In this document: piece by piece, positions 7,309 to 15,529 of the stretch
Layout: every line of letters begins with the position of its first letter
Numbering within the stretch: position 1 is the stretch's first letter
From: Candidatus Rhodoferax mariagerensis
Lineage (GTDB): Bacteria; Pseudomonadota; Gammaproteobacteria; Burkholderiales; Burkholderiaceae_C
Direction of reading: 5' to 3'
NCBI GenBank assembly: GCA_016719055.1
Contig: JADKAW010000002.1
Coordinates: 292,882 to 356,881, forward strand
Length of the DNA: 64,000 nucleotides
Made by a program: the position numbers and the translations under genes
The notes under the pieces: model-generated
What the model saw: the letters and a program-made list of their open reading frames with translations, nothing else
Databases searched by the model: none
Told to the model about the DNA's origin: nothing

Positions 7309-9354
7309 ATGCCAGTTACCGGCTCGTTGTTCAAAAAATACGCGTTGTTCTTCAGTGCGCTGGTGGGTTTGTCGTTGTTTATCAGCGGATTGTTGAATAT
7401 TGGTTTTTCGTATCTAGAAAACAAGCAGGCGCTGATTCATTTGCAGCAGGAAAAGGCGCGCGGTGCGGCTGAACGCATTGGTCAATACCTGTTTGACCTG
7501 GAGCAGAAAATTGGCACGGCGGTGGCTGCAAAAGATGGTTTGTCCGACATGGACCAGCGCATGGCCGAAATTCAGTTGCTGCGGCGTACCACGGCGATCC
7601 GGGAAATTGCCTTGCTCGACTCGCGTGGGATCGAGGTGCTGCGCGTGTCGCCGTTTAGCGCCGATGTGCTGCGCAGCGGTCGTGATCTGTCGGGCGAAGA
7701 AGCCTTCAAGCAGGTGAAATCCGGCAAACCTTATCGAAGCGAGGTGTATTTTCGGGACAACGCCCTTTATATGACGATTGCCATGTCAGTGGGACCAGAG
7801 GCAGCGGGCATCACCGTGGCTGAGGTTGACCTGCAGTTTCTGCTGGCGGGCATCACCAAAATCAAAGTTGGCGAGGCAGGCCACGCTTACGCCGTGGACA
7901 GCGACGGTCACTTGATTGCCCACCCCGACATCGGCTTGGTGCTCAAGCACAGCAAGATGACCGGCCTGCCACAGGTGCAAGCTGCCCTTCAATATGCGAC
8001 GCGCGACAGCAGCGAGTTTGTTGATGCTGTTGACCTGGGGGGGCATCGGGTATTGACCGCTTTTGGCGTGATTCCGTACCTGGGATGGTTTGTTTTTGTT
8101 GAAGAACCTTTGACGCAGGCTTTTCAGCCACTCTATGCCCAGGCCATGCGCAGCGCCTTGCTGATCTTGATCGGCATGGTCTTGACGGTGCTGGCCTGCG
8201 TGGCCCTGGTGCGCCAGATGGTCAAGCCCATTCACGCCCTGCGCGACGGCGCCAAACTGATCGGCAGTGGTGTTTTTGACCAGCCGATCATTGTGCGCAC
8301 CGGCGATGAGCTCGAAGAGTTGGCCGACGAATTTAACCGCATGTCGAGCCAGTTGCATGAGTCGTACACGTCACTGGAACGAAAAGTGGCCCTGCGCACG
8401 CAGGAGCTGACAGCGAGCGAGCGCCTGCTGCGTGAGGCACAGCGGATAGCCGGTTTGGGCAGTTTTGTTTGTAACCTCAAGACCGGCGAGTGGACCAGTT
8501 CCGACGTGCTGGATGATGTCCTTGGCATTGACAAATCCTATTCCCGGACAGCGCGGGGGTGGGCTGCGCTGATCCATCCGGAAGACTTGCCCGCCATCGG
8601 AGAATCGTTCAAGTTAGCCGCGTTTGGCAAGAAGCTGGACATCGACGATGTGCTGCGGATCATTCGTCCCAATGACCGGGCCGTGCGTTGGGTGCATGGG
8701 CTGGCCAAAGTCGAGCACAACAGTGACGCTAGCGCGCTGGCCTTGCACGGCACGATTCAGGACATCACCGAGCGCAAGCTAATGGAAGACCAGGTGCGCC
8801 AACTGGCGTTTTACGACTCGCTGACCGAGCTGCCCAACCGCCGGCTGCTGGGCGACCGGCTGAACCAGACACTGATCGCCGGAAGGCGCACCGGCAGCTA
8901 TGGTGCGCTGATGTTTCTTGACCTGGACAACTTCAAGCCACTCAACGACAAGTATGGGCATGCCATTGGGGACTTGCTGCTGGTTGAAGTGGCTCGGCGT
9001 CTGACCCAATGTGTGCGCAAAGCCGATACCGTGTCACGATTTGGCGGTGATGAATTTGTCGTGATGCTGTGCGAACTCAGTCACAACCGGGCCGATGCCA
9101 CCGAACAGTCGCGTGTGGTTGCAGAAAAGATTCGCGCCAGCCTGTCAGAGTGTTTTGCCTTGCCGGTGCGGATCGAAGCCGGCACTTTGACGACGATCGA
9201 GCACTGTTGCTCAGCCAGCATCGGCGTGCAGGTTTTTAATTGCGCTGAAACAACGGCCGATCTCATCCTCAAAGGGGCTGATGCGGCGATGTACCAGGCC
9301 AAAGAGGCCGGGCGCAACCTGGTGAGGCTTTATGCGGAAGTTGTTCCAGGCTGA
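7309..9354 (+). CDS. membrane diguanylate cyclase: Cache-HAMP-PAS-GGDEF
   Basis: A 681-residue inner-membrane signalling enzyme predicted to make cyclic di-GMP from two GTP. Order: transmembrane helix about 12-33, periplasmic Cache-type sensor about 35-280, second transmembrane helix about 282-303 leading into HAMP (about 303-355), a short coiled region, a PAS domain about 375-480 and a GGDEF domain about 510-680. The active site is intact (RFGGDEF, Gly579-Phe583), and an RxxD inhibitory site (Arg570-Asp573) sits five residues before it. There is no EAL domain. It lies 33 bases after the periplasmic binding protein in the same direction, so the two may form one operon. Confidence 0.92.
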   Translation: MPVTGSLFKKYALFFSALVGLSLFISGLLNIGFSYLENKQALIHLQQEKARGAAERIGQYLFDLEQKIGTAVAAKDGLSDMDQRMAEIQLLRRTTAIREIALLDSRGIEVLRVSPFSADVLRSGRDLSGEEAFKQVKSGKPYRSEVYFRDNALYMTIAMSVGPEAAGITVAEVDLQFLLAGITKIKVGEAGHAYAVDSDGHLIAHPDIGLVLKHSKMTGLPQVQAALQYATRDSSEFVDAVDLGGHRVLTAFGVIPYLGWFVFVEEPLTQAFQPLYAQAMRSALLILIGMVLTVLACVALVRQMVKPIHALRDGAKLIGSGVFDQPIIVRTGDELEELADEFNRMSSQLHESYTSLERKVALRTQELTASERLLREAQRIAGLGSFVCNLKTGEWTSSDVLDDVLGIDKSYSRTARGWAALIHPEDLPAIGESFKLAAFGKKLDIDDVLRIIRPNDRAVRWVHGLAKVEHNSDASALALHGTIQDITERKLMEDQVRQLAFYDSLTELPNRRLLGDRLNQTLIAGRRTGSYGALMFLDLDNFKPLNDKYGHAIGDLLLVEVARRLTQCVRKADTVSRFGGDEFVVMLCELSHNRADATEQSRVVAEKIRASLSECFALPVRIEAGTLTTIEHCCSASIGVQVFNCAETTADLILKGADAAMYQAKEAGRNLVRLYAEVVPG

Positions 9355-9452
9355 GTGGGTTGGGTCAATTTGCCCGCATCGACTTTTCACGCCGTCGCAA
9401 GAATGGCTTCAATTCCCTGTTTCTGGGCGCTTTTTCGGCCGCAGGTGACTAC

Positions 9453-10241
9453 ATGACCCACGCCATATCGCCAAAGCTGCCAACTGACTTGCTCGCCTGC
9501 CTGCGTCAGGCACAACACGTCGCCGTGTTCACAGGTGCCGGTGTCTCTGCCGAAAGCGGTATTCCCACCTTCCGCGATGCACTGACCGGGCTGTGGGAAC
9601 GTTTTGATGCTGAAGATCTGGCCACACCTGATGCCTTTCGCAAAGACAAGGCGCTGGTTTGGGGTTGGTATGAATGGCGGCGTATGAAAGTGTTGCAGGC
9701 GCAACCCAACCCCGCCCATCTGGCCATTGCCGAGCTGGCGAAATTCGTACCCAGGCTCACCGTCATCACCCAAAACGTGGACGACCTGCATGAGCGGGCC
9801 GGCAGCACCGATGTGTTGCACCTGCATGGCAGTTTGCACCAGCCGCGCTGCGCGAGCTGTGGTCAAGCGCATCAGTTGCCCGTGGCAATACCCGAGGAAC
9901 CCGAAGGTGGTCGCCGCCTGAGCCCGCCGGTCTGCCATCAATGCGGCGGTCCGGTTCGCCCGGGGGTGGTCTGGTTTGGCGAAGACCTGCCGGCAAGAGA
10001 ACTGCATCTGGCGCAACAGCAGGCGCAAGCATGCGACCTGTTTTTCACCATCGGCACCTCGGGACTGGTCTATCCGGCAGCGCATATTCCGGTGCTGGCC
10101 AAACAGTCGGGCGCGCAGGTGGTGCAAATCAATTCGTCGAAAACGCCACTGGATGATGTTTGTACCTGGTCGCTGCAGGGCGCTGCCGGGACGGTTATGC
10201 CGCGGTTGCTAGAAAGCGCTGGCTTTGACTTTTTGGCCTGA
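9453..10241 (+). CDS. cobB: NAD-dependent protein deacylase, sirtuin (CobB/SIRT5-like)
   Basis: A 262-residue cytoplasmic Sir2 enzyme that removes acyl groups from lysine using NAD. It shows the NAD site GAGVSAESGIPTFRD (residues 28-42), QNVDDLH (107-113), the catalytic His in HLHG (His125) and a zinc site of four cysteines (133, 136, 161, 164). The Y-x-x-R motif (Tyr73, Arg76 in WYEWRR) is the SIRT5/CobB signature for negatively charged acyl groups such as succinyl. ATG at 9453 has AGGTGA a few bases upstream and is preferred to an in-frame upstream start at 9360. Confidence 0.92.
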   Translation: MTHAISPKLPTDLLACLRQAQHVAVFTGAGVSAESGIPTFRDALTGLWERFDAEDLATPDAFRKDKALVWGWYEWRRMKVLQAQPNPAHLAIAELAKFVPRLTVITQNVDDLHERAGSTDVLHLHGSLHQPRCASCGQAHQLPVAIPEEPEGGRRLSPPVCHQCGGPVRPGVVWFGEDLPARELHLAQQQAQACDLFFTIGTSGLVYPAAHIPVLAKQSGAQVVQINSSKTPLDDVCTWSLQGAAGTVMPRLLESAGFDFLA

Positions 10242-10295
10242 CGCGCCCAGGTCACGGCTTGTCCGGCTGACGAAAAATCTCTGGGACGATATATA

Positions 10296-10341
10296 TTTGA
10301 TAGCTTCTTGCACAATAGATACAAGCGCTGCAGGCATAAAA
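10296..10341 (+). repeat. dispersed repeat, copy 3 (after cobB)
   Basis: It reads TTTGATAGCTTCTTGCACAA, a short centre, then AAGCGCTGCAGGCAT. It matches the repeat family and lies in non-coding DNA 54 bases after the sirtuin stop codon. Confidence 0.65.
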
Positions 10342-10456
10342 CGTCAGTATTCTTCGGCAGCTTTCGCGGGCAGAACAATCGCCGGAAAAGTCGTCAATTC
10401 CTCCGGCTCCACACGACAGGGCAAAATTGCTCTTCCGCTAAGTCATTGATTTACCG

Positions 10457-10525
10457 ATAGGGGTAGAGACGGAATGACCCGCTCCTCCCGCAGAACCGTG
10501 CGTGCGGTTCTCCCGCACACGGCTC
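10457..10525 (-). mobile_element. group II intron 3' fragment (domains V and VI)
   Basis: On the minus strand, 10525-10493 folds as a group II intron domain V. It starts with GAGCCGTGTGCGG (catalytic AGC triad), closes on a GAGA-type loop and returns as CCGCACGCACGGTTC with a two-base bulge. A second hairpin follows, with GGGAGGAGCGG on one side and CCGTCTCTACCC on the other. It contains an unpaired A eight bases from a CTAT end at 10457, as expected for the domain VI branch point. No reverse-transcriptase gene is present, so this is a remnant. Bases 10526-10740 may be further intron sequence but I cannot fold them confidently. Confidence 0.72.
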
Positions 10526-10764
10526 TCCAGTCAGTGGTTTCCACATCGGGATTGGCTCGCTCAAGCAGTCTGCACATGGTGACGCTGTCTCAAATGAGCA
10601 AATTCAGCATTTGGCTTGCGACCATCTGCCCCCTTAGACACCGTTACCAGTGCCGCCAACATACGCTCCTGAAGCGCTATCTGCCAGTCCCTACGCATCC
10701 ATGATGTCACGCGTTAGCATCACGCCCTTGGTGCGAGTCCATCTATTTACCTGAGCCTGTAGTC
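10526..10764. other. non-coding stretch, possibly more of the intron remnant
   Basis: About 240 bases between the intron domain V match and the ABC transporter. No open reading frame has family resemblance. The part next to domain V (minus strand, ATGTGGAAACCACTGACTGG) looks like the sequence that usually precedes domain V. The right-hand part must hold the ABC transporter promoter. Confidence 0.4.
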
Positions 10765-12570
10765 ATGACATTGAACCAAAAACTCTCTGCCTCCAAGGCG
10801 TTTGCCACGCAAGCCTGGGCGCTTACCCGGCCGTATTTTGTGTCTGACCAGAAGTGGCCGGCACGTGCGCTACTGGCGGCCATCGTGTTGTTGAATCTGT
10901 CGCTGGTGTACATGGCGGTGTTGTTCAACGACTGGAACAAGCTGTTTTACGACGCCTTGCAAGAAAAAAATGCTGGCGTGTTCTGGGACCAGCTGGGGCG
11001 GTTTGCCTGGCTGGCAGTGGGTTTTATTTTGATTGCGGTGTACAAGTTTTACCTGACGCAATTGCTCGAAATGCGCTGGCGTGCCTGGATGACGGGCCAC
11101 TACCTGACGCGCTGGTTGTCCAACCAGGCGTTTTACAAGCTGGAGTTGATGCGCTACCTGCCCCAGGCTGACGCGGCGACTCCCGCTGGCCGGTCACAGC
11201 GTCCCAGCCAGCACCCGGACAATCCCGACCAGCGCATTCAGGACGACATCAACCAATTCACTGCCTACACCATTTCCTTGTCGATGGGCTTGCTCAACGC
11301 GGTGGTCACACTGGCCAGCTTTGTTGGCATTTTGTGGGGGTTGTCGGGGGGATTTGCTTTCTCGCTAGCGGGTACCGAGGTCAATATTCCGGGCTTTATG
11401 GTGTGGATGGCGGTGTTGTACTGCGGTGCCGGCAGTGTGCTGACACATTACATCGGCCGTCCGCAGATTGCACTGAACTTTCAACAGCAGCGCCTGGAGG
11501 CGGATTTTCGGCACCATCTGGTTCGGGTGCGTGAATACAGCGAATCGATCGCGCTTGACCGTGGCGAGCAGGTTGAGCACAGCCAGCTCGATGCCCGCTT
11601 TGGACGGGTGCTGGGCAACTACCTGGCGCTGATCAAAGCGCAAAAAGGGCTGATCTGGTTCACCAGCTTTTTTGGCCAGGCGGCAGTGGTGTTTCCGTTT
11701 GTGGTGGCAGCCCCCCGCTTTTTCAGCGGTGCGATTCAGCTGGGCGAGCTGATGCAGATTTCAAGCGCCTTTGGTCAGGTGCAGGGATCGATGAGCTGGT
11801 TTGTAGACAATTACAGCAGCCTGGCCACTTGGCGTGCCACGACTGACCGGTTGACCAGTTTTGAGGCATCTTTTCAGGCTCTAGCCCAGACAGGGAAAGC
11901 GCTGGTTACTACAGATTCTGAAGCACTTGAAACCCACGACCTGCGTCTTGAATTGCCCAACGGCACGGTGCTTCTGCACCAGGCGCTGTTGCAGGCACAG
12001 ACGGGTGACGCCATCCTGCTGCAAGGGCCGTCGGGGTCGGGCAAATCAACGCTGTTTCGGGCGTTTGCCGGCATTTGGCCGTATGCCAGCGGTCATCTAA
12101 AGCGGCCTGCCAACAGCATGTTTATTCCGCAGCGGCCATATTTTCCCAATGGTCCGCTGCGCGATGCGCTGGCTTATCCGCAAAGCGCAGCACTGTATGG
12201 TGATGCAGAGCTGGTGGCGGCGCTGCGGCAAGCCCTGTTGCCCGATCTGGCCGCGCGGCTGGACGATGTGGGGGCCTGGGGCCAGACGCTGTCGGGCGGC
12301 GAGCAGCAACGGCTGGCAGTGGCCCGCGTGTTGCTGAAAAAGCCAACCTGGCTATTTGCTGACGAGGCCACCAGTGCGCTCGATGAGGCCACCGAGGTTT
12401 CAATCTATAAAACACTTCTAGCCCATATACAACAAGCGCATGGCACTATCATTTCAATAGCTCACAAACCGGTGGTTGCGACGTTTCATAGATCTCGCTG
12501 GACCTTGAGCAAATTGCCAAAAGGTGCATTGGCAAGCTACCAGGTGCAAGCCCAGACGCTGTCTGGTTGA
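10765..12570 (+). CDS. ABC transporter, fused permease and ATPase (SbmA/ABCD4-like)
   Basis: A 601-residue inner-membrane half-transporter. The N-terminal about 360 residues form a multi-helix ABC_membrane_2 permease, beginning with the hydrophobic segment ALLAAIVLLNLSLVYMAVLF. The C-terminal ATPase has Walker A GPSGSGKST (421-429), signature LSGGEQQRL (509-517), Walker B WLFADEATSALDE (about 527-539) and the H-loop SIAHKP. This architecture is that of the bacterial YddA/SbmA-BacA/ABCD4 group, which moves peptides, fatty acyl compounds or cobalamin; the substrate here is unknown. Two copies of the dispersed repeat are read in frame, one in the linker before Walker A and one just before the H-loop. 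It ends eight bases from a convergent gene. Confidence 0.88.
   Translation: MTLNQKLSASKAFATQAWALTRPYFVSDQKWPARALLAAIVLLNLSLVYMAVLFNDWNKLFYDALQEKNAGVFWDQLGRFAWLAVGFILIAVYKFYLTQLLEMRWRAWMTGHYLTRWLSNQAFYKLELMRYLPQADAATPAGRSQRPSQHPDNPDQRIQDDINQFTAYTISLSMGLLNAVVTLASFVGILWGLSGGFAFSLAGTEVNIPGFMVWMAVLYCGAGSVLTHYIGRPQIALNFQQQRLEADFRHHLVRVREYSESIALDRGEQVEHSQLDARFGRVLGNYLALIKAQKGLIWFTSFFGQAAVVFPFVVAAPRFFSGAIQLGELMQISSAFGQVQGSMSWFVDNYSSLATWRATTDRLTSFEASFQALAQTGKALVTTDSEALETHDLRLELPNGTVLLHQALLQAQTGDAILLQGPSGSGKSTLFRAFAGIWPYASGHLKRPANSMFIPQRPYFPNGPLRDALAYPQSAALYGDAELVAALRQALLPDLAARLDDVGAWGQTLSGGEQQRLAVARVLLKKPTWLFADEATSALDEATEVSIYKTLLAHIQQAHGTIISIAHKPVVATFHRSRWTLSKLPKGALASYQVQAQTLSG
11871..11917 (-). repeat. 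dispersed repeat, copy 4 (ABC transporter linker)
   Basis: On the minus strand it reads AATCTGTAGTAACCAGCGCT, a short centre, then GGGCTAGAGCCTG. In the ABC gene it encodes QALAQTGKALVTTDS, in the linker between permease and ATPase. Confidence 0.7.
12409..12454 (-). repeat. dispersed repeat, copy 5 (ABC transporter ATPase)
   Basis: On the minus strand it reads AAATGATAGTGCCATGCGCT, a short centre, then GGGCTAGAAGTG. In frame it encodes KTLLAHIQQAHGTII, immediately before the H-loop SIAHKP of the ATPase. Confidence 0.7.
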
Positions 12571-12578
12571 CTGGGGCT

Positions 12579-13082
12579 TCAGGTCTGGGTTTTTTCGGTC
12601 TTGTTGATCTTGGTGGGCGAGTAGGTGAACACTTCAGTGGACACCACGCCTGGTGTGGCGTTGACGTTGGCTTGCGTCTGGTCCATCTGGTTTTTAACCT
12701 GCTGCTGCACCTGCACGGCACTGGCACTGGCCAGCCAAAGGGCTTTGATATGGTCCATCAAGACCTTCGAGATCGGGTCAGGTGGCGGGATTTCCGTCTT
12801 TTCAGGTGCTGGACGGTGAATCGTCCAGTCCTTGCTGGCGGTGGCAGCGTCAGCCCCCTTGCGCACCGGGTCAGACACGCTGGTGTACACGCCTTCGCCA
12901 GAGTTGGGCTTTTCAGCTTGATTCACCAGGTTGATCACACTGGGTGATGGTGCAGCGGCAGTCACTGGCTGGGCGGGGGGATTGACCGGCGCGACCGGCA
13001 CAACTCGACCCGTTGCAAGCGAAGCCGACTCTACGGCGATGGGCCGCAGGCTTTGGATTCGTTCAATGGATGGTAGTTGCAT
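12579..13082 (-). CDS. hypothetical protein, Pro/Ala-rich
   Basis: A 167-residue protein I do not recognise. The first half is Pro-, Ala- and Val-rich and looks disordered (PVAPVNPPAQPVTAAAPSPS). The second half (about 104-145) could form amphipathic helix (DHIKALWLASASAVQVQQQV), followed by a polar tail. It has no signal peptide, transmembrane helix or Cys. It is convergent with the ABC transporter, eight bases apart, and divergent from the lipoprotein operon at 13382. Codon use looks like its neighbours. No function is proposed. Confidence 0.65.
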   Translation of the reverse strand: MQLPSIERIQSLRPIAVESASLATGRVVPVAPVNPPAQPVTAAAPSPSVINLVNQAEKPNSGEGVYTSVSDPVRKGADAATASKDWTIHRPAPEKTEIPPPDPISKVLMDHIKALWLASASAVQVQQQVKNQMDQTQANVNATPGVVSTEVFTYSPTKINKTEKTQT

Positions 13083-13381
13083 GGTGCATTAGGCTTCAGA
13101 ATGGGTCTGGGTCTTTCCTCCGTTCGTAAGAACTTTAACGGCAGAACTAAGGGGTAATTTAGGCTTATTTCAAAAAAATTCCCACCTTTTTCGCACGGAC
13201 ACCTGATTTGTGGACGTCTGGCGGCCGCAGGACCGTTTGAAATGGCCTGTTATTCGGATCAAATTCGGGCTTTTGACCCTGGTGTGCGGTGATAAGCTGC
13301 CTTTAATCCGAGTTCATCACATTCAGTTTTCAATCAAGCCAACCGAAATAGGGACACCAGTGCCCGCACCAAGAGATACCC
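13083..13381. other. divergent intergenic region
   Basis: About 300 bases between the start of the hypothetical gene on the minus strand and the first lipoprotein gene on the plus strand. It must hold both promoters. It has A/T-rich runs around 13165-13185 but no box close enough to consensus to name. I looked for flagellar sigma-28 and sigma-54 sites because of the FlgO-domain genes downstream and saw none. Confidence 0.4.
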
Positions 13382-13582
13382 ATGAACCAATTGTTTGCCT
13401 GTCTGCTGTGTGTGATGCTCTTGCCGGGCTGTTGTGCACCCAAAGTGGAAGAAAAGGTCAGCTATCGGCCCGAACCAATCAAAGTCATCAACCCTTGCAC
13501 ACAGGGCGGTTGTGCCGTTTATGGACAGACCGGTTGCCAGACGAATTCCAACGCCGCTGTCATCAATGCTTGCTCTCACTAA
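13382..13582 (+). CDS. small Cys-rich lipoprotein
   Basis: A 66-residue predicted lipoprotein. A short hydrophobic leader ends in the lipobox LLPGC, with the acylated Cys at residue 17. The mature part holds further cysteines (a second right after the lipobox, then in NPCTQGGC, TGCQ and NACSH), suggesting disulfide bonds or metal binding in the periplasm. I do not recognise a family. Its stop codon overlaps a possible start of the next gene, so it is probably the first gene of a four-gene operon with two FlgO-type genes. Confidence 0.7.
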   Translation: MNQLFACLLCVMLLPGCCAPKVEEKVSYRPEPIKVINPCTQGGCAVYGQTGCQTNSNAAVINACSH

Positions 13583-13845
13583 TGGGTTTCATCATGCACA
13601 AGTTACTTTTTGTCGTTGCACTCCTTTGCTTGGTATCCGGCTGCGCGACCCAGGCCACTCAAAGCAGGGTCAGCCTGACCGAGGTGGTGTGCCCGGCCAG
13701 CCTCTATGAGGTCACGGTGGACTCATGGTGTGGCAACGACTGCACCAATTACCCGGTGTCGCACAAGGTGCGCGACACACGTCCGGAAAATAACCGCGTG
13801 GATTTGAACGGAACACAGCGCACCGACCTTTGCGCCAACAAATAA
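13582..13845 (+). CDS. small Cys-containing lipoprotein
   Basis: An 87-residue predicted lipoprotein (83 if ATG 13594 is used). The leader HKLLFVVALLCLVSGC ends in a clear lipobox. The mature part has Cys in VVCPAS, SWCGNDC and DLC. I recognise no domain. ATG at 13582 overlaps the preceding TAA by one base, typical of translational coupling, so it is preferred; ATG at 13594 is equally good as a signal-peptide start and neither has a strong ribosome site. It shares its Cys-rich lipoprotein character with the gene before it. Confidence 0.65.
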   Translation: MGFIMHKLLFVVALLCLVSGCATQATQSRVSLTEVVCPASLYEVTVDSWCGNDCTNYPVSHKVRDTRPENNRVDLNGTQRTDLCANK

Positions 13846-13859
13846 AGACAGGGCTTAAC

Positions 13860-14492
13860 ATGACCAAGTGGCTATCTGGTGCGTGCCGCACCCTCGTCGT
13901 TTCGGGCTGCTGTATGGCTGCCCAGGCGCAAAACATTGGCTGCAGCGGCAATGCTGCGGTGGGTGCAGAGTGTCTGCGGCCCAATGAGCTCCCGATCATT
14001 CAGTCGGGCTCTGCGCCGGGCAAATTTTCATCGCGGATGATCTTTCTGGCCGACCAGCTTGAGCGCAACATCGACACCAAGCTCACCAGCGCGTCTTATT
14101 TGATTGGCAGCTTTGTGGACCTGAACGACATGGGCAAGACATCGCCCATGGGGCGTTTGATTGCTGAAAACCTGATGCATGAGCTGCAGGTGCGCTCGTG
14201 GCGCATTTTTGAGCCCCGGCTGATGCAGAATTTCATGATCAATGAGAACGGCGAGTTTGTGCTGAGCCGTGAAGTCAAGCAACTGCGCGACAAATTTGCC
14301 GTGACGGCCGTGGTGGTGGGCACTTACGTCAGCTCAGGCGACCACACGGTGGTCAATGCCAGGGTCATCAACATCGACAGTGGCATGGTCATCTCAAGCG
14401 GGCAAATCCAGATTCCGTCCAACTGGTTTGCCAGCGCCTTGATGGTCACCGCACCCTCCAGACCGCTGAAAATCATCGGCGCGCCACAATGA
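13860..14492 (+). CDS. FlgO-domain exported protein
   Basis: A 210-residue exported protein. An N-terminal signal sequence ends near QAQ. Residues about 60-200 match the FlgO family, with SPMGRLIAENLMHELQVRSW, an SREVKQL helix and VVGTYVSSGDHTVVNARVI. FlgO is an outer-membrane-associated protein first known from Vibrio flagella, but members also occur away from flagellar genes, as here where no flagellar gene is nearby. ATG at 13860 follows an ACAGGG ribosome site. It overlaps the next gene by four bases, so the two are cotranscribed. The role is unknown. Confidence 0.75.
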   Translation: MTKWLSGACRTLVVSGCCMAAQAQNIGCSGNAAVGAECLRPNELPIIQSGSAPGKFSSRMIFLADQLERNIDTKLTSASYLIGSFVDLNDMGKTSPMGRLIAENLMHELQVRSWRIFEPRLMQNFMINENGEFVLSREVKQLRDKFAVTAVVVGTYVSSGDHTVVNARVINIDSGMVISSGQIQIPSNWFASALMVTAPSRPLKIIGAPQ

Positions 14493-15088
14493 CCCTCTCC
14501 CCAAAGTGCTGGCTGGTTGGCCTGCTGGTGGTGCTGGGGCTGTCGGGCTGTGCATCGGCGGATCACCAGCAATGCGCCAAGCAGGGCTTACCGCAGCTGA
14601 TCGCCATCACTGACGTAGGCAAAGTGTTTGACGACATTGCCACGGGTTTTTGCCCGGCAAGCTGCCAGCCGTCTACCAATGGGTTGCAGATGTGCGATGA
14701 GCCCGGGCTTTCCAGACTGGTGTTGGTGCCAGACTTTGTCAGCATCACCACCTACACACCGGGGCCTGCGGGCCTGTACATGGGTGAGCAGATGCGCGCT
14801 GCGCTAAGCCAGCGCTGCCACAGCCAGATTTACCAGGCCGAGTTTGGCCGAGATCTGAAATTGAGCGCCGAAGGCCTGGTATCGCTCACACGCAACCCCG
14901 GCGAGGTGGTGCAGGACGAATTCCGTGGGCAGGACATTTTGATTGGCACCTATTCTTACAGCGGCAACCGGTTGTCGCTGTTTGCCCGAAAAATCAGCGG
15001 CTCCAGTGGCGTGATTGCCAAAATGATCTCCAAAGAGATTGTTTACAGCTGCAATCTGCTAGGCACCAGCGCCAAGATCGTCCGGTAA
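14489..15088 (+). CDS. FlgO-like lipoprotein
   Basis: A 199-residue predicted lipoprotein with leader GLLVVLGLSGC and the acylated Cys at about residue 21. The mature part keeps FlgO-like features (MGEQMRAALSQ and ILIGTYSYSGNRLSLFARKI) but is more divergent than its upstream neighbour, and carries extra cysteines in two clusters. Its ATG overlaps the previous stop by four bases. It is the last gene of the four-gene set, which encodes only exported or lipid-anchored proteins. I infer a common envelope complex, and no biochemical role can be read from the sequence. Confidence 0.7.
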   Translation: MTLSPKCWLVGLLVVLGLSGCASADHQQCAKQGLPQLIAITDVGKVFDDIATGFCPASCQPSTNGLQMCDEPGLSRLVLVPDFVSITTYTPGPAGLYMGEQMRAALSQRCHSQIYQAEFGRDLKLSAEGLVSLTRNPGEVVQDEFRGQDILIGTYSYSGNRLSLFARKISGSSGVIAKMISKEIVYSCNLLGTSAKIVR

Positions 15089-15172
15089 ACCGGGCCACCG
15101 GGGCTGCCCTCATCAAAGACCGGTTTTGGGCTTTCACCGATACTTCTTGCCTTCTGATTGGTTAGGTGGTGT

Positions 15173-15529
15173 ATGAATTTTCCAGATATGTTTGAAAAGT
15201 ATTGGCCATTCATGGCTTTGGCGCTTTGGTTTGGTTACAAGTGGTGGAACTCAAGGCGTGTGCTTGCCATGCTGCCAGCGCTAAAAAAGAGTGGCGCCCT
15301 GTTGGTTGACGTCAGATCAGCAGGGGAGTTTGCCAGCGCCAACGCTCCGGGAACCATCAACATTCCCCTTCAGGAGCTGGGCAGCCGATTGGGCGAAATA
15401 CCCAAGTCCTCACCTGTGGTGCTGTGCTGCGCCAGCGGCACACGCAGCGGCATGGCCAAAATGTTGCTGATGAAAAACGGCTATGCCAATGTTTACAACA
15501 TTGGCACCTGGAACAAGTTTTTGGTCTGA
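15173..15529 (+). CDS. membrane-anchored rhodanese-domain protein
   Basis: A 118-residue protein with an N-terminal transmembrane helix (about 10-24, WPFMALALWFGYKWW). A single rhodanese domain follows (LVDVRSAGEF, active-site loop CASGTR with Cys86). Rhodaneses carry a persulfide on this Cys and transfer sulfur; the acceptor is not evident. ATG at 15173 has AGGTGGT a few bases upstream. An adjacent cysteine (Cys85) precedes the catalytic one. It stands alone between the FlgO operon and a convergent gene. Confidence 0.85.
   Translation: MNFPDMFEKYWPFMALALWFGYKWWNSRRVLAMLPALKKSGALLVDVRSAGEFASANAPGTINIPLQELGSRLGEIPKSSPVVLCCASGTRSGMAKMLLMKNGYANVYNIGTWNKFLV

Noticed and set aside
10242..10764. 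Small ORFs between cobB and the ABC transporter
   Set aside because: They coincide with the repeat copy and the group II intron remnant and have no protein similarity.
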